DNA of 22,720 nucleotides from the IMG/VR virus record IMGVR_UViG_3300039149_000013, positions 1-22,720 of that record; one strand, written 5' to 3'. Numbering within the stretch: the stretch's first letter is position 1; each line of letters starts with the position of its first letter. Source of the DNA: a virus. A model generated the notes under the pieces. That model had not been told where the DNA came from. It ran no database searches and was given only the letters and a program-made list of their open reading frames with translations. A program made the position numbers and the translations under genes. Shown here in pieces: positions 12,383 through 21,579 of this stretch.

Positions 12383-13309
12383 ATGACTGCACCTTTAACG
12401 GCTTTAGAACAGATTCAGATTAAAGTTAGAAGAATCACTAAGATGCCCTCGGTCAATCAGATTACCGATGCTCAGATCAATGACTACATAAATACATTCT
12501 ACCTTTACGATATGCCTGAAGAGCTAAGGCTATTCCAACAACGTGTTAATTACTCTTTCCAAACACTTCCCAATGTGGATACCTATGATGCACCAGTTCA
12601 AGATTATATTACATTTCATCAGCCATTATATATCGCTGGTTATGAAAGCTATCTTTCTCAATCTGAAACAGAATTTTTTAGACAATACCCTAAACTAAGA
12701 CAGATTCAAACTGTCGGATCTGGAGATGGAGGAACTTTTAACTTCCCCTTTACCGTAATGAATATCCCAATCATTGCGGGTATGGTTCTGGTTAGTGCTG
12801 GAGATCAATATGTGACCGATGATGGTTTAGGAGTGTTATCAGGAACAGGTACATCTTCTGGAACTGTAGACTATATCACAGGTGCTTTCAATGTTACTTT
12901 TACCTCTGCACCCTTATCAGGAGAAGATATTGTTGCTCAAGTAGTGCCTTATGTCGCATCGCGTCCTGCTGCCCTGCTCTATTTTGACACAACTTTCACT
13001 CTTCGACCTATACCCGATCAGGTCTACACCGTAACTATGGATGCTTATCAAAAGCCTACCGCACTTTTACAAAATAATGACGACCCTAAGTTAAAAGAAT
13101 GGTGGCAGTACATAGCAATGGGAGCGGCTATAAAGATATTTGAAGATCGAGGAGATTTTCAACTTATTCAAAGCTTTGGTCCCCTCTTTGAAAGATATAA
13201 AAATTTAATCAACCGAAGAACCCTTGTACAACAATCTGAGATGAGATCGGCAACGATCTACACCGAGCAATACCAATATCAGCAAGGGAATTACTTTGGA
13301 ACATTTTGA
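12383..13309 (+). CDS. Head-tail adaptor-like protein
   Basis: A 308-residue protein. The N-terminus is helical (LEQIQIKVRRITKMPSVNQI, then DAQINDYINTFYLYDMPEEL) and the C-terminal third is helical (EWWQYIAMGAAIKIFEDRGD, then LFERYKNLINRR), as in gp4-type adaptors that bind under the portal. Inserted at about residues 129-193 is a beta module (GDQYVTDDGLGVLSG, then TVDYITGAFNVTF) also found in the next large protein. It lies between head genes and the hub gene, consistent with a joining role. AGGA lies 5 nt before the ATG. I rate the adaptor role as moderately likely; a tail-tube-A-type protein is the alternative. Confidence 0.6.
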   Translation: MTAPLTALEQIQIKVRRITKMPSVNQITDAQINDYINTFYLYDMPEELRLFQQRVNYSFQTLPNVDTYDAPVQDYITFHQPLYIAGYESYLSQSETEFFRQYPKLRQIQTVGSGDGGTFNFPFTVMNIPIIAGMVLVSAGDQYVTDDGLGVLSGTGTSSGTVDYITGAFNVTFTSAPLSGEDIVAQVVPYVASRPAALLYFDTTFTLRPIPDQVYTVTMDAYQKPTALLQNNDDPKLKEWWQYIAMGAAIKIFEDRGDFQLIQSFGPLFERYKNLINRRTLVQQSEMRSATIYTEQYQYQQGNYFGTF

Positions 13310-13327
13310 TGTAAAGCCGTTTTACAT
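13309..13327. other. Perfect hairpin between adaptor and fibre genes
   Basis: ATGTAAA (13309-13315) and TTTACAT (13321-13327) pair around GCCGT. It overlaps the adaptor stop codon and lies 9 nt before the next start codon. There is no T-run, so a translation or RNA-processing role is likelier than termination. Confidence 0.45.
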
Positions 13328-13336
13328 GAGGAAAAC

Positions 13337-13948
13337 ATGAGCACATTTACCCCTGGAATACCCGCTGCTGGGAACAGGCCATCCCAAGATCAACCGTTAA
13401 TGTTGGGAAACTTTACCGCTATTCAAGAAGATTTAGATTTTGACCATGTGGCTATCTCAGATGTAACTAATAGGGGTAAACACAATAAATCAACGTATCC
13501 TGTTCAAGCGGGAACTCCTCCTACTATCATTGGTGAAAGTCTTATGTTTGGTAAGGATTATGCTTCGCGATCTGAACTTGCCATGATAAGGGATGGGACT
13601 ACAAATATTTATCGGTTAACCACTACTCCTGATGCCGATCCTAACTACTACACGAGGTTTGGTACAAATACTAACTATGTAGGTACTCAAGTAGGTGGGT
13701 GGACCTTTCTTCCAGGTGGTCTTATTTTACAATATGGTAGAACTTTAACGACTGGACATTCAACTACCATTAACTTTCCACTTCCTTTTGCAGCGAACCC
13801 TTATTCACTAAGTGCCATTAGAGTTACGTTTAATGGTTCACTTTATAAGTTCGCTTTTTCTGATGTAACTCCTTTTAGCTTCAACTTTGAAAATGAAAGT
13901 AATACCGCAGGAAGAGCTATCCGATGGATGGCTATAGGAATCGGCTAA
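13337..13948 (+). CDS. Tail fibre-type protein
   Basis: A 203-residue protein. The N-terminal half contains SQDQPLMLGNFTAIQEDLDFDH and GKHNKSTYP, a layout common to attachment domains of phage fibres. The C-terminal part is the tail fibre C-terminal (gp53-like) pattern: GWTFLPGGLILQYGRTLTTG, INFPLPFAANPYSL, and the ending IRWMAIGI. This domain usually trimerises and binds the host surface. AGGAAAAC precedes the ATG. It overlaps the hub gene start in TAATG. Confidence 0.7.
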   Translation: MSTFTPGIPAAGNRPSQDQPLMLGNFTAIQEDLDFDHVAISDVTNRGKHNKSTYPVQAGTPPTIIGESLMFGKDYASRSELAMIRDGTTNIYRLTTTPDADPNYYTRFGTNTNYVGTQVGGWTFLPGGLILQYGRTLTTGHSTTINFPLPFAANPYSLSAIRVTFNGSLYKFAFSDVTPFSFNFENESNTAGRAIRWMAIGIG

Positions 13949-16491
13949 TGCAACCTAAGTTTATTGGACCTTGGGATGTAGCCGCACAAAAGAATCTTAA
14001 GCCGTTCATGCTTCCTGAGAAAGCTTTTCAAACCATGACGAATGCCTATACATTCCGTGGTCGCGTACGTAAAAAGCCAGGATATACCCTTTTAGGTAGA
14101 CTATCCCGAACCATAGAAGATGAGTCTTTAGGACTCACGGTTGCGGCTCAACAGATTTACAACTTTAACCTGCTTACTACTTATCTAGCTAATGAGCCTA
14201 ACGCTGCTTTAAAGCCAGGAACCGTAGTCATCACAATTTCAACATTTGATGATGCTACCTTTACAGATAATGGACAAGGTGGTTTTACCGTTACAGGTTT
14301 AGGGGTTTCCGCAGGAAGTTCCATTAATTATGTCACGGGTGCTGTAGTTATAGTTTTAGGTCCTGGTGTAGCCGTAGGTGGCGGGGATATTACCGTTACT
14401 TACTCCTACTTCCCGAATCTTCCTGTCATGGGTCTATTGATGAGAGAGCTTTCAACCGATATCTCCATTAATAATGAGCAAACAATTGCCTTCGATACCA
14501 GATATGCCTATATATTTATCCTTCCTAATGGGTGGATTGAAGCCCCTTCAACACTGCCAACAGTATGGACAGGAGATGATTACAACTTTTTTTGGCCTTG
14601 TAACTACTTTAAAGATCAAGCTGACTTAGATTTGTTCTGGGTGACCAATAACATCCCGGGACAACATACCTATACATTAACAACTGTAGGTGGATATGTC
14701 GCAGGACCTCCTACCACCGCTAATTTAACTACTTCAGTTGCTAATAATTTTCAAGTCGGAGATACATTTTATCTTATCAATAAAACTGCTGGTGCTGGAA
14801 ATTTACCTACTAATGTTCTTGGTACTGTAACAGTTGCCGGTAACCCATTTACAGCCGTATTTCCTGATGGTACCCCTGGAACTAATGGACTCATGACGGC
14901 TATAATTGTCCCACAAAATATAAATATCGCAGATCAAGATGGTATCCGTTACTACAACGGAATTACTTGGCAAAACGCAATGCCTGCCACTAACACCATT
15001 TCTTTTGTAGCAGGATGTTTGATAATCCTAACCTTTAAAGGACGACTTTTACTTTTAAATACCCTTGAAACCAATGCCTCTAACATGGTGATAAATTATC
15101 CCCAAAGATTGAGATGGTGCCAAAATGGAACACCATTAGATTTTGCACAAGGTTGGAGAGATGACCAAGTAGGCTATGGAGGATTTGTTAATGCCGCTAC
15201 CAATGAGAGGATAGTAGGAGCCGCCCCTTTAAAAGATGAGATTATCGTTTACTTTGAAAAATCTACTTGGAAAATAGTTTATACCGGTAATGATGTCCTT
15301 CCATTTGTATGGCAACGAATTAACGCTGAACTTGGTGCAGAATCCACTTTTTCATCAGTTAGATTTGATAATGGTGTTGTTGCAGTTGGTAATAACGGTG
15401 TACATACAACCAACGGACAATCAGTTGCTAGAATAGATGAAACCATACCCGATACCGTCTTTCAGATTAAAAACGACACGGAAGGAACCCAAAGAGTCTA
15501 TGGAATTAGAGACTTTTACTTGGAATTATCCTACTTCACTTACCCTGAATTTAATCCCTCTTTCACTCAGAATAAATTCCCTAATAAGGTCTTAACCTAT
15601 AACTATAGAGATAATTGCTTCAGTTTCTTTAATGAGTCTTTTACCTGTTACGGATACTTCCAAAGAACCGTGGATTATATCTGGGCAACCCTTCCTTATC
15701 AAACATGGACTGAGTGGGAAGTTCCATGGAACTCGGGACAAGACCAGGCTAGATTTAACATGATTATTGCTGGAAATCAGCAGGGTTTTGTGATGCAACT
15801 TAATCCTACTGATAACGGAGTTGACCAAACAAGGTATATCTCCTCATTTTCTTCTAGTGGATCAGGTCCTTATACTATTACGGTAACGTCTCCCGACCAC
15901 AACGTCCTAAATACTGATATCATCTATATTTCGGGAGCTATAGGAATTACCCAGTTTAATGGCCAAGTCATTCAGTTAAGGACTACACCCACAGCCGATA
16001 CCTTTACCTTTCAAAGTACGGTTCCTTTAAGCGGGACTTATTTAGGTGGTGGAGTTTTTGAAGTGCTTCAGAATATCAATATCATCACTAAGCAGTTTAA
16101 CCCTTATTGGGAAAGTGGGGATCAAGTTTCCTTAGTAAAAGCGGATTATCTTCTTGATAGAACTGCTAATGGGGCCATTTCTGCTAATGTTTATGTGAAC
16201 ATGGATAATCAGTTGCCGATGAATAATACTGATGAAAACATAACGATAAATCCTTTGATACCCTTGGGAAGTAATGTCATTTCTACAGCTCCGGAAGTTT
16301 TATATCCTATCCAGCTTTCACAGCCCCAGATTTGGAAAAGGCAATATTACCAAGTGATCGGAGATACCTTTCAACTTCAGTTAAAGATGACTAACGAGCA
16401 GATGATGGATCAGGATCGTAAATATGTCAATTCTAGTATTATCCTTCATGGCATTGTTCTTCACTTTGAACAATCAGGTACTTTCTTATGA
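13948..16491 (+). CDS. Hub/stabilisation protein, P22 gp10-like
   Basis: An 847-residue protein. The opening FIGPWDVAAQKNLKPFMLPEKAFQTMTNAY, then GRVRKKPGYTLLG, is typical of phage proteins that resemble the P22 gp10 tail hub, which plugs the portal channel and carries the tail spikes. The central part (RLLLLNTLETNASNMVINYPQRLRWC, then GAAPLKDEIIVYFEKSTWKI) looks like beta-propeller repeats. Two inserted beta modules are visible, at about residues 90-158 (TDNGQGGFTVTG...YVTGAVVIV) and 634-700 (FCCH-like, DIIYISGAIGITQFNG). AGGA lies 8 nt before the ATG at 13948; an in-frame ATG at 13924 lies inside the previous gene. Confidence 0.65.
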   Translation: MQPKFIGPWDVAAQKNLKPFMLPEKAFQTMTNAYTFRGRVRKKPGYTLLGRLSRTIEDESLGLTVAAQQIYNFNLLTTYLANEPNAALKPGTVVITISTFDDATFTDNGQGGFTVTGLGVSAGSSINYVTGAVVIVLGPGVAVGGGDITVTYSYFPNLPVMGLLMRELSTDISINNEQTIAFDTRYAYIFILPNGWIEAPSTLPTVWTGDDYNFFWPCNYFKDQADLDLFWVTNNIPGQHTYTLTTVGGYVAGPPTTANLTTSVANNFQVGDTFYLINKTAGAGNLPTNVLGTVTVAGNPFTAVFPDGTPGTNGLMTAIIVPQNINIADQDGIRYYNGITWQNAMPATNTISFVAGCLIILTFKGRLLLLNTLETNASNMVINYPQRLRWCQNGTPLDFAQGWRDDQVGYGGFVNAATNERIVGAAPLKDEIIVYFEKSTWKIVYTGNDVLPFVWQRINAELGAESTFSSVRFDNGVVAVGNNGVHTTNGQSVARIDETIPDTVFQIKNDTEGTQRVYGIRDFYLELSYFTYPEFNPSFTQNKFPNKVLTYNYRDNCFSFFNESFTCYGYFQRTVDYIWATLPYQTWTEWEVPWNSGQDQARFNMIIAGNQQGFVMQLNPTDNGVDQTRYISSFSSSGSGPYTITVTSPDHNVLNTDIIYISGAIGITQFNGQVIQLRTTPTADTFTFQSTVPLSGTYLGGGVFEVLQNINIITKQFNPYWESGDQVSLVKADYLLDRTANGAISANVYVNMDNQLPMNNTDENITINPLIPLGSNVISTAPEVLYPIQLSQPQIWKRQYYQVIGDTFQLQLKMTNEQMMDQDRKYVNSSIILHGIVLHFEQSGTFL

Positions 16492-16955
16492 ATAATACCT
16501 CAAGCCAGACTATCCAGACGACCTTTGTTCCGACATTCAAAAACTATACGCTTGATAATGAGCAGATGCAAGGAGTGCTTCAGAGTAGCCATACCGAGAT
16601 GGCTAATGCCGTGAATAACCGTACAATCTCGACTTACGATCTTGTAGAAATCCAAAATGGAAATCAGTTTTTTTCAGATCAACCACAAAAAAAAAGACAA
16701 GCTTTTAGGAAAGTTTTTCAAGTTTCAGATGCGAATCTAACTTTCAATCACAATATTACTGGGGCAGTTATTTTCTATAAAATATCTGGTGGAGGAACTA
16801 ACGGAACTATCTTCTTTCCTTTACCTTATGTTAGTACAACATTAGCTAATCAAATACAATTGGATGTAACTAGCACTCAAGTTATAGTGACGAAAGGAGG
16901 CGGTGCACCTGCGATAACTTCAGGGATAATCGTTTTAGAATATCTTAAAAATTGA
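16488..16955 (+). CDS. Virion protein of the tail module
   Basis: A 155-residue protein. The N-terminal half (FVPTFKNYTLDNEQMQGVLQSSHTEMANAVNNRTISTYDLVEI, given in pieces: KNYTLDNEQ, TEMANAVNNR, STYDLVEI) is a pattern found in short fibre-associated or tail-adaptor proteins. The second half (KKRQAFRKVFQV, then ISGGGTNGTIFFPLPY) is beta-rich and resembles a fibre tip. It overlaps the hub stop by 4 nt (ATGA), so it is translationally coupled to it. The exact role is unknown. Confidence 0.55.
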   Translation: MNNTSSQTIQTTFVPTFKNYTLDNEQMQGVLQSSHTEMANAVNNRTISTYDLVEIQNGNQFFSDQPQKKRQAFRKVFQVSDANLTFNHNITGAVIFYKISGGGTNGTIFFPLPYVSTTLANQIQLDVTSTQVIVTKGGGAPAITSGIIVLEYLKN

Positions 16956-16961
16956 GGAATT

Positions 16962-17606
16962 ATGGATTGGGGTAGCGTAGGATCAGGTGCAGTGTCAGGG
17001 GCTTCAACAGGTTCAATTTTTGGACCTTGGGGCGCTGCTGCCGGTGGAGTCCTTGGTGCTTTAGGAGGAGGAATTTTTGGAGGTAAAGACAAGAAGCCTA
17101 AAATCAAAAACTATCCCTTATATAATCCTGAACAAATGAAGTTAATAGGCTCTTACAATCAAGGAGCCTCAGAGTTAAATCCCGAAGCTTTCGACTACAT
17201 CAAAAGCATTTTAAGCAACGATCCCAAAGCTTTTGAAGATTTTGAAAGACCGATGATGGAGCAGTTTAATACCAGAACCGTACCTCAATTAGCCGAACGA
17301 TTTTCTGGAATAGGTGCACGAGACTCTTCAGCTTTTAATCAATCCTTAGCTCAAGCAGGACGCGGCCTTTCAGGGGATCTGGCTACGATGAGAGCAAACC
17401 TACGTGATTCTGCTATGAATAAGCTAATGCAATATAATAACTTAGCGTTAACACAGACAACCTCTCCTTACATGCAAGAGGGTAAACAGTCCGCTCTTAA
17501 CGCAATGGTTCCAGGAGCCGCTACCAACTTAGCTAACGCCGCTAAAGGCTGGAATGGTGAAGATATGTTATGGGATATTGCTAATCTATTTGATAAAAGG
17601 ATTTAA
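16962..17606 (+). CDS. Ejection-type internal virion protein
   Basis: A 214-residue protein. Residues of about 1-42 are a glycine/alanine-rich hydrophobic stretch (GSIFGPWGAAAGGVLGALGG) ending in KDKKPK. This is the usual start of podovirus internal virion or DNA-injection proteins (P22 gp7, T7 gp14-like). The rest is helical with RFSGIGARDSSAFNQSLAQAGRGL and TMRANLRDSAMNKLMQYNN, where the SGIG.R.SSAF.Q.L..AG..L pattern is common in these proteins. It would travel in the head and enter the cell envelope with the DNA. It begins 6 nt after the previous stop codon. Confidence 0.65.
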   Translation: MDWGSVGSGAVSGASTGSIFGPWGAAAGGVLGALGGGIFGGKDKKPKIKNYPLYNPEQMKLIGSYNQGASELNPEAFDYIKSILSNDPKAFEDFERPMMEQFNTRTVPQLAERFSGIGARDSSAFNQSLAQAGRGLSGDLATMRANLRDSAMNKLMQYNNLALTQTTSPYMQEGKQSALNAMVPGAATNLANAAKGWNGEDMLWDIANLFDKRI

Positions 17607-18830
17607 ATGTTTACGATGCCAAGAAATCCTAACGTTTGGGCTGAAGCCGGTAAAAACGTCATGGAGAAAATCGGTGAGAACATCGAATCTAAAAATCGTG
17701 AAAGAATTTTTGATTCAGCTCTTTCCTCTTTAGAAAAGAATGGAACCGATGATCCAATCAACTTTTTAAAATCCGTTCAAAAAGCTTCCCAAGAAGATCA
17801 AAAGCTTTTAATAGCAGGCTTTGAGGCTAAAAAAGCTGAACAAGCTTTATTGAAAGACAAAGTCGCTGCTCAACAAATTGGTCAACAAGAAGGTATTAAG
17901 GTTCCTGAAGGTTGGGGAACTAAAGATTTGATGGAGTACATGAAGACCAAAACGGCTCAAACTAAAGCCAATAAAGCAGCTTCTGGAGGTAAGACTTCGG
18001 ATATTTTACCGACTGAACAAACCGAAGCAGTTAAAAATATCATTGAAAATAATCCTGATATACGTCCTGAAGATTTGCAAGCTGAACTTGTAAGACCTTT
18101 AGATAAAGGGGGAGCTGGTTTATCTCCTGCTCAAGCAAAAACTATAAGCGATCAAAGAGCTAAGACGCAAGAAAATACCACTAAAGAATTTGATAGAAGT
18201 TATGAAAGATCGAAAGACTTTATTCAAGATACTTCTTCTGCTTATAGAAGCTGGATAAGTGATACGAAACCTAAAATACAACAGCTTCAGAAATTAAATA
18301 CTGATGAAGAACTTATATCGCCTAGTGCAGCTACATTTTTAGAAGCTTTTGATATACCGATCGGCGTTGTAGACAGCCCAACTTCAGAAGTTTATGAAAA
18401 AACTTCTCAAGACCTTTTAAAAGGTTTACCAGACACTTATGGTAGTAGAATTTTAAAAGTTGAAGTGGATAACTTTTTAAGAACTATTCCTAGGCTTGTT
18501 AATAGTCCTGAAGGTAGACGAATGATTGCCTCTAATCTTCTAAAACTTGGAGAAATGAAAGAAGTTTTTTACAAAGAAATGAGAAGTTTAGAAAAATCTT
18601 ACCAAGAAAAAGGGAAAAATTATCCAATAGATTTTGAAAGAGAAGTTTTAGATAATGTTGAACCTCAATTAAATAAGATATCTGATGAATTTAGAAAAAT
18701 AACAGAAATAAAAGCCGTTCCCCCTAATACGGTACCTTTTTTTAACCCTCAAGGTGGTATTTCTTTCGTGCCCAACGATCCAAAATCAATAGAATTTGCG
18801 GAAAAAAATCAAGGTAAAAGAATATGGTAG
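17607..18830 (+). CDS. Large helical internal virion protein
   Basis: A 407-residue, strongly helical and charged protein with no recognised motif. AAGGA lies 5 nt before the ATG, which directly follows the previous stop codon. Residues 25-160 are rich in lysine, glutamine and glutamate; the middle (TKEFDRSYERSKDFIQDTSSAYRSW) and the C-terminal half (LLKLGEMKEVFYKEMRSL) look like long helices. It sits between two proteins of ejection type, so I infer a second ejection protein (comparable in place to P22 gp20 or T7 gp15). No lysozyme or other enzyme domain is visible. Confidence 0.55.
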   Translation: MFTMPRNPNVWAEAGKNVMEKIGENIESKNRERIFDSALSSLEKNGTDDPINFLKSVQKASQEDQKLLIAGFEAKKAEQALLKDKVAAQQIGQQEGIKVPEGWGTKDLMEYMKTKTAQTKANKAASGGKTSDILPTEQTEAVKNIIENNPDIRPEDLQAELVRPLDKGGAGLSPAQAKTISDQRAKTQENTTKEFDRSYERSKDFIQDTSSAYRSWISDTKPKIQQLQKLNTDEELISPSAATFLEAFDIPIGVVDSPTSEVYEKTSQDLLKGLPDTYGSRILKVEVDNFLRTIPRLVNSPEGRRMIASNLLKLGEMKEVFYKEMRSLEKSYQEKGKNYPIDFEREVLDNVEPQLNKISDEFRKITEIKAVPPNTVPFFNPQGGISFVPNDPKSIEFAEKNQGKRIW

Positions 18831-20239
18831 AGCCTAGTTGGGAAAGCTTTCAAAATTTGAATAGTGAAGAAAACACTTTAGAAAACAAAGGTATTCCTTT
18901 TAAAGAAAAAGAACAAAGTGAGGAAGAAAAACAATTAGATTGGAGTAGTTTTCTTAATAACGATACTTATAGGTATAAAGAAGAACCCGGACAATTGGAA
19001 AACTTTGTGCAAGATTTATCTGGATTAGCTGCAACTGCTTTTTCTTATGCTAATCCTGTAACGCGTGCAGGTGATGTTCTTGCATTCGCTGAAAACACTT
19101 TAGCTAAAATTCCAGATAGTGACACAGGTTTAGGTGAAGCTATAAGAGATTTTATCGGTAAAGAGAGATGGGAAGATTTTGTTTATGGAACTTCTAATGC
19201 AACAACTAGTTTACCCCCCAGTTCTCATAAATTAAAAGAAGGAATTGATGTCGTTACGGGAGGATATACAAAACCACGTGGTAAATGGACAAGTATTGCC
19301 CAAAATACTGCTGCCGATATAGCAGCTTTGAGAGGTAGAGGGGGAGGTACAACAACTTCAAGAAGATTAATAAATAATGTTGGTATTCCTGTTGCAGCTA
19401 ATGCAGCTAAAGAAACCGTGGAAGGTTTAGGTTTTAATGAAGAGAAAGGGGATTGGGCTAAATTAGCTACTTGGGTGTCTTTAAACTTGGCGACAAATAT
19501 CAATGGTTCAGGTTTTGCAGCGGAACTTATGAATGAAGGGAGACAGGGTTTTAATAATAATGTTAGAGCTAATGTCCCTAGGATGCAAAACACACTAAAC
19601 AATATTCAAAATAATTTTTCTGCTGGTGATCCAAGGTCTGCATTAGCAGCCCAAACTATAGATAATATCCGAATAGATATTCAAAATGGACAGATAGGAA
19701 TAAACGATTTAATGCGCCGATATGATGCAATTAATGCAGCTAAAAGAGATCGAGGACTTTTCCAACTTAATAGAGCCGATAGAAGAGCTGCTGTCCGAAA
19801 TATAAATCAAGTTCGGGATGCTGTTAGAGAAGAAATACATGCGATTGGGAATCCTGTTAATCCTAATGCCATAAGATCATGGCAAAATGGGGTAAACGCT
19901 TTTTCAGCTATTCATCGAAGTGAGGCAATAGGAAATTTCACAAAAAATTTATTTAACAGTCCAAACGCAAAATTAGCTGCTACCCCATTAGCTGCTCTTT
20001 TTGGATATGGCGGGGCAAAGTTAGCAGGATTACCTGCTGCTATTACTGGTGGTGCAGCGGTAGTAGCGCCGGCGGCTTATAAAACAATGCAAATTGCACA
20101 AAGAGTTTACAGCGACCCTAATTTAGCTAGATATTACTGGCAGGCTATGTCAGCTGCCGCAGCTGAAAATTCAGAGGTTTTTTTAAAAAACTATAATAAA
20201 CTAAATAGTAATTACGAAAAGAAATTTAAAGATAAATAA
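18824..20239 (+). CDS. Ejection-type protein with hydrophobic C-terminus
   Basis: A 471-residue protein starting 7 nt inside the preceding gene. The first 60 residues are acidic and disordered-looking (EEEKQLDWSSF). A helical middle part has NINQVRDAVREEIHAIGN near residues 326-343. Residues of about 384-420 are hydrophobic and glycine/alanine-rich (LAATPLAALFGYGGAKLAGL, then GGAAVVAPAAY) and could insert in a membrane. Together with its neighbours this fits a set of three ejection proteins. There is no peptidoglycan hydrolase motif. A role in DNA transfer is inferred from position and composition. Confidence 0.55.
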   Translation: MVEPSWESFQNLNSEENTLENKGIPFKEKEQSEEEKQLDWSSFLNNDTYRYKEEPGQLENFVQDLSGLAATAFSYANPVTRAGDVLAFAENTLAKIPDSDTGLGEAIRDFIGKERWEDFVYGTSNATTSLPPSSHKLKEGIDVVTGGYTKPRGKWTSIAQNTAADIAALRGRGGGTTTSRRLINNVGIPVAANAAKETVEGLGFNEEKGDWAKLATWVSLNLATNINGSGFAAELMNEGRQGFNNNVRANVPRMQNTLNNIQNNFSAGDPRSALAAQTIDNIRIDIQNGQIGINDLMRRYDAINAAKRDRGLFQLNRADRRAAVRNINQVRDAVREEIHAIGNPVNPNAIRSWQNGVNAFSAIHRSEAIGNFTKNLFNSPNAKLAATPLAALFGYGGAKLAGLPAAITGGAAVVAPAAYKTMQIAQRVYSDPNLARYYWQAMSAAAAENSEVFLKNYNKLNSNYEKKFKDK

Positions 20240-20349
20240 TGCCTAGAGCTACCTATCCTGAAGACCCATACGGTAAAATTAAAAAATCTAAAAGAAAACG
20301 TAAACTACGTCGATTAAAAAATAAAAATAAAAAACTAAATAATATTTAG
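20239..20349 (+). CDS. Tiny very basic protein (36 residues)
   Basis: This starts at TAATG overlapping the previous stop codon. After MPRATYPEDPYGKIKK it is almost entirely lysine, arginine and asparagine (SKRKRKLRRLKNKNKKLNN). The net charge is strongly positive, so it may bind DNA or RNA, perhaps packaged DNA, but low-complexity AT-rich sequence can mimic this. The tight start overlap favours a real gene. Confidence 0.55.
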   Translation: MPRATYPEDPYGKIKKSKRKRKLRRLKNKNKKLNNI

Positions 20350-20362
20350 CTCATATTCTTCG

Positions 20363-20382
20363 TTTACCTAACATGCGGTTTA
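20363..20382 (+). promoter_or_regulatory. Promoter-like motif ahead of fibre gene
   Basis: TTTA, 2 nt, TA, 2 nt, ATGCGGTTTA: the second strong copy of the motif seen at 5436-5455. Its ATGCGG core begins 23 nt before the ATG at 20396. The gap 20350-20395 is one of the few between tail genes, as expected for a promoter that starts a new transcript. Confidence 0.45.
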
Positions 20383-20395
20383 AAACGAGGTTAAT

Positions 20396-21562
20396 ATGAC
20401 TGCATACCCCAATGTCTCTCCTAACGGGCTAGCTTATACAGGGGTAAAAGCCCCAACACCCGGTAATGTTCAAGTTTTTCTAAGAGCACCCATCTCAAGC
20501 GATTTTCAAGGTTTTAGTCTTGGGGATATCTGGATTTACAAAAACGGTTCAGCTTCTGAAATTTATCAGTTAGGTGACGTGGTTGCTAACTCTGCCACAT
20601 GGATTTTAGTAGGTGCCTCCACTGGTGGCGAGATTGAAACCATTAACTCTAATGCCGGTGTTGCAGGTAACTACGATCTTGTCGGTACTGCCGATCAGAT
20701 TACGATTACAGAAACCGCAGGAACTTCAACTTTTACCATTCCAGCTGTTTTTATCGCTCCTGGTTCCATTGAAGCTACTACATCCATTACAGGTGCTTCT
20801 TTAGATATTGATAACATCAATATTGATGGAAATACAATTTCATCTACTGATACCGATGGAGATATAAATTTAACACCTGATGGTACAGGTGCGGTCGTAG
20901 CAGCAAATCTAACATTAACTAGTCAATTAACTGTACCTAACGGTGGTACAGGCTTACAAACCATTACAGATCATGGCGTAATGGTAGGTTCAGGAGTTGG
21001 CGCAGTTACACCTTTAGCCGTTGGTACAGATGGTCAAGTTTTAGTTGGTTCAACCGGTGCAGACCCTGTTTTTGCAACTATTACCTCAACAAATTCATCT
21101 GTTGCTACAACATTAGGCGCTGGAACTTTAAACTTAGAAATTGATGAAAGCTACCTCCAAACAGCTACCGTAACTATTGCAACAGGAGATGTTCTAACTT
21201 TAGCAACTACTCCCGTTGAATTAGTGGCTGCCCCTGGTGTGGGTCAATATATTGAATTTCTTTCAGCTCAATTTATCTTAGATTACAACAGCATTGGTTA
21301 TACCGAAGCAGGGGATAACCTAGGTATTAAATATACCGATGCTGCGGGTGTACAAGTTAGCTCAACGGTTGAATGCACAGGATTTATCGACCAAACCGCT
21401 GACACCATAACAAATGCTATTCCTGCCGCTGATGCAATTGTTGCTGCTTCAGCAGCTGATAATGCCGCATTAGTATTAGATAACTTGGGAAGTAACTTTG
21501 GAGCTGGAAACAGTCCTTTGATTGTAAAAGTTTCCTATCGCGTAATCACTTCAGGTTTATAA
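20396..21562 (+). CDS. Fibre or decoration protein, low complexity
   Basis: A 388-residue protein. The N-terminus has GFSLGDIWIYKNG, common in phage appendage proteins. From about residue 130 it is a repetitive beta-rich stalk (NIDGNTISSTDTDGDINLTP), then residues around 181-225 carry the NGGTG...TDHGVMVGSGVGAVTPLAVGT...STGADPVF pattern often seen in long fibres from environmental phages. The last 130 residues form a compact threonine/alanine-rich C-terminal domain (EAGDNLGIKYTDAAG, then LIVKVSYRVI). GAGG lies 5 nt before the ATG. A surface appendage role is likely; the receptor is unknown. Confidence 0.65.
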   Translation: MTAYPNVSPNGLAYTGVKAPTPGNVQVFLRAPISSDFQGFSLGDIWIYKNGSASEIYQLGDVVANSATWILVGASTGGEIETINSNAGVAGNYDLVGTADQITITETAGTSTFTIPAVFIAPGSIEATTSITGASLDIDNINIDGNTISSTDTDGDINLTPDGTGAVVAANLTLTSQLTVPNGGTGLQTITDHGVMVGSGVGAVTPLAVGTDGQVLVGSTGADPVFATITSTNSSVATTLGAGTLNLEIDESYLQTATVTIATGDVLTLATTPVELVAAPGVGQYIEFLSAQFILDYNSIGYTEAGDNLGIKYTDAAGVQVSSTVECTGFIDQTADTITNAIPAADAIVAASAADNAALVLDNLGSNFGAGNSPLIVKVSYRVITSGL

Positions 21563-21579
21563 AAAACAAGGGTTAATTG

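Noticed and set aside
16877-17107. 76-residue proline-rich minus-strand frame
   Set aside because: Antisense to the glycine-rich start of an ejection-type gene; proline codons are the reverse of glycine codons.
19225-19602. 125-residue minus-strand frame
   Set aside because: Antisense to the large ejection-type gene, without a start signal.
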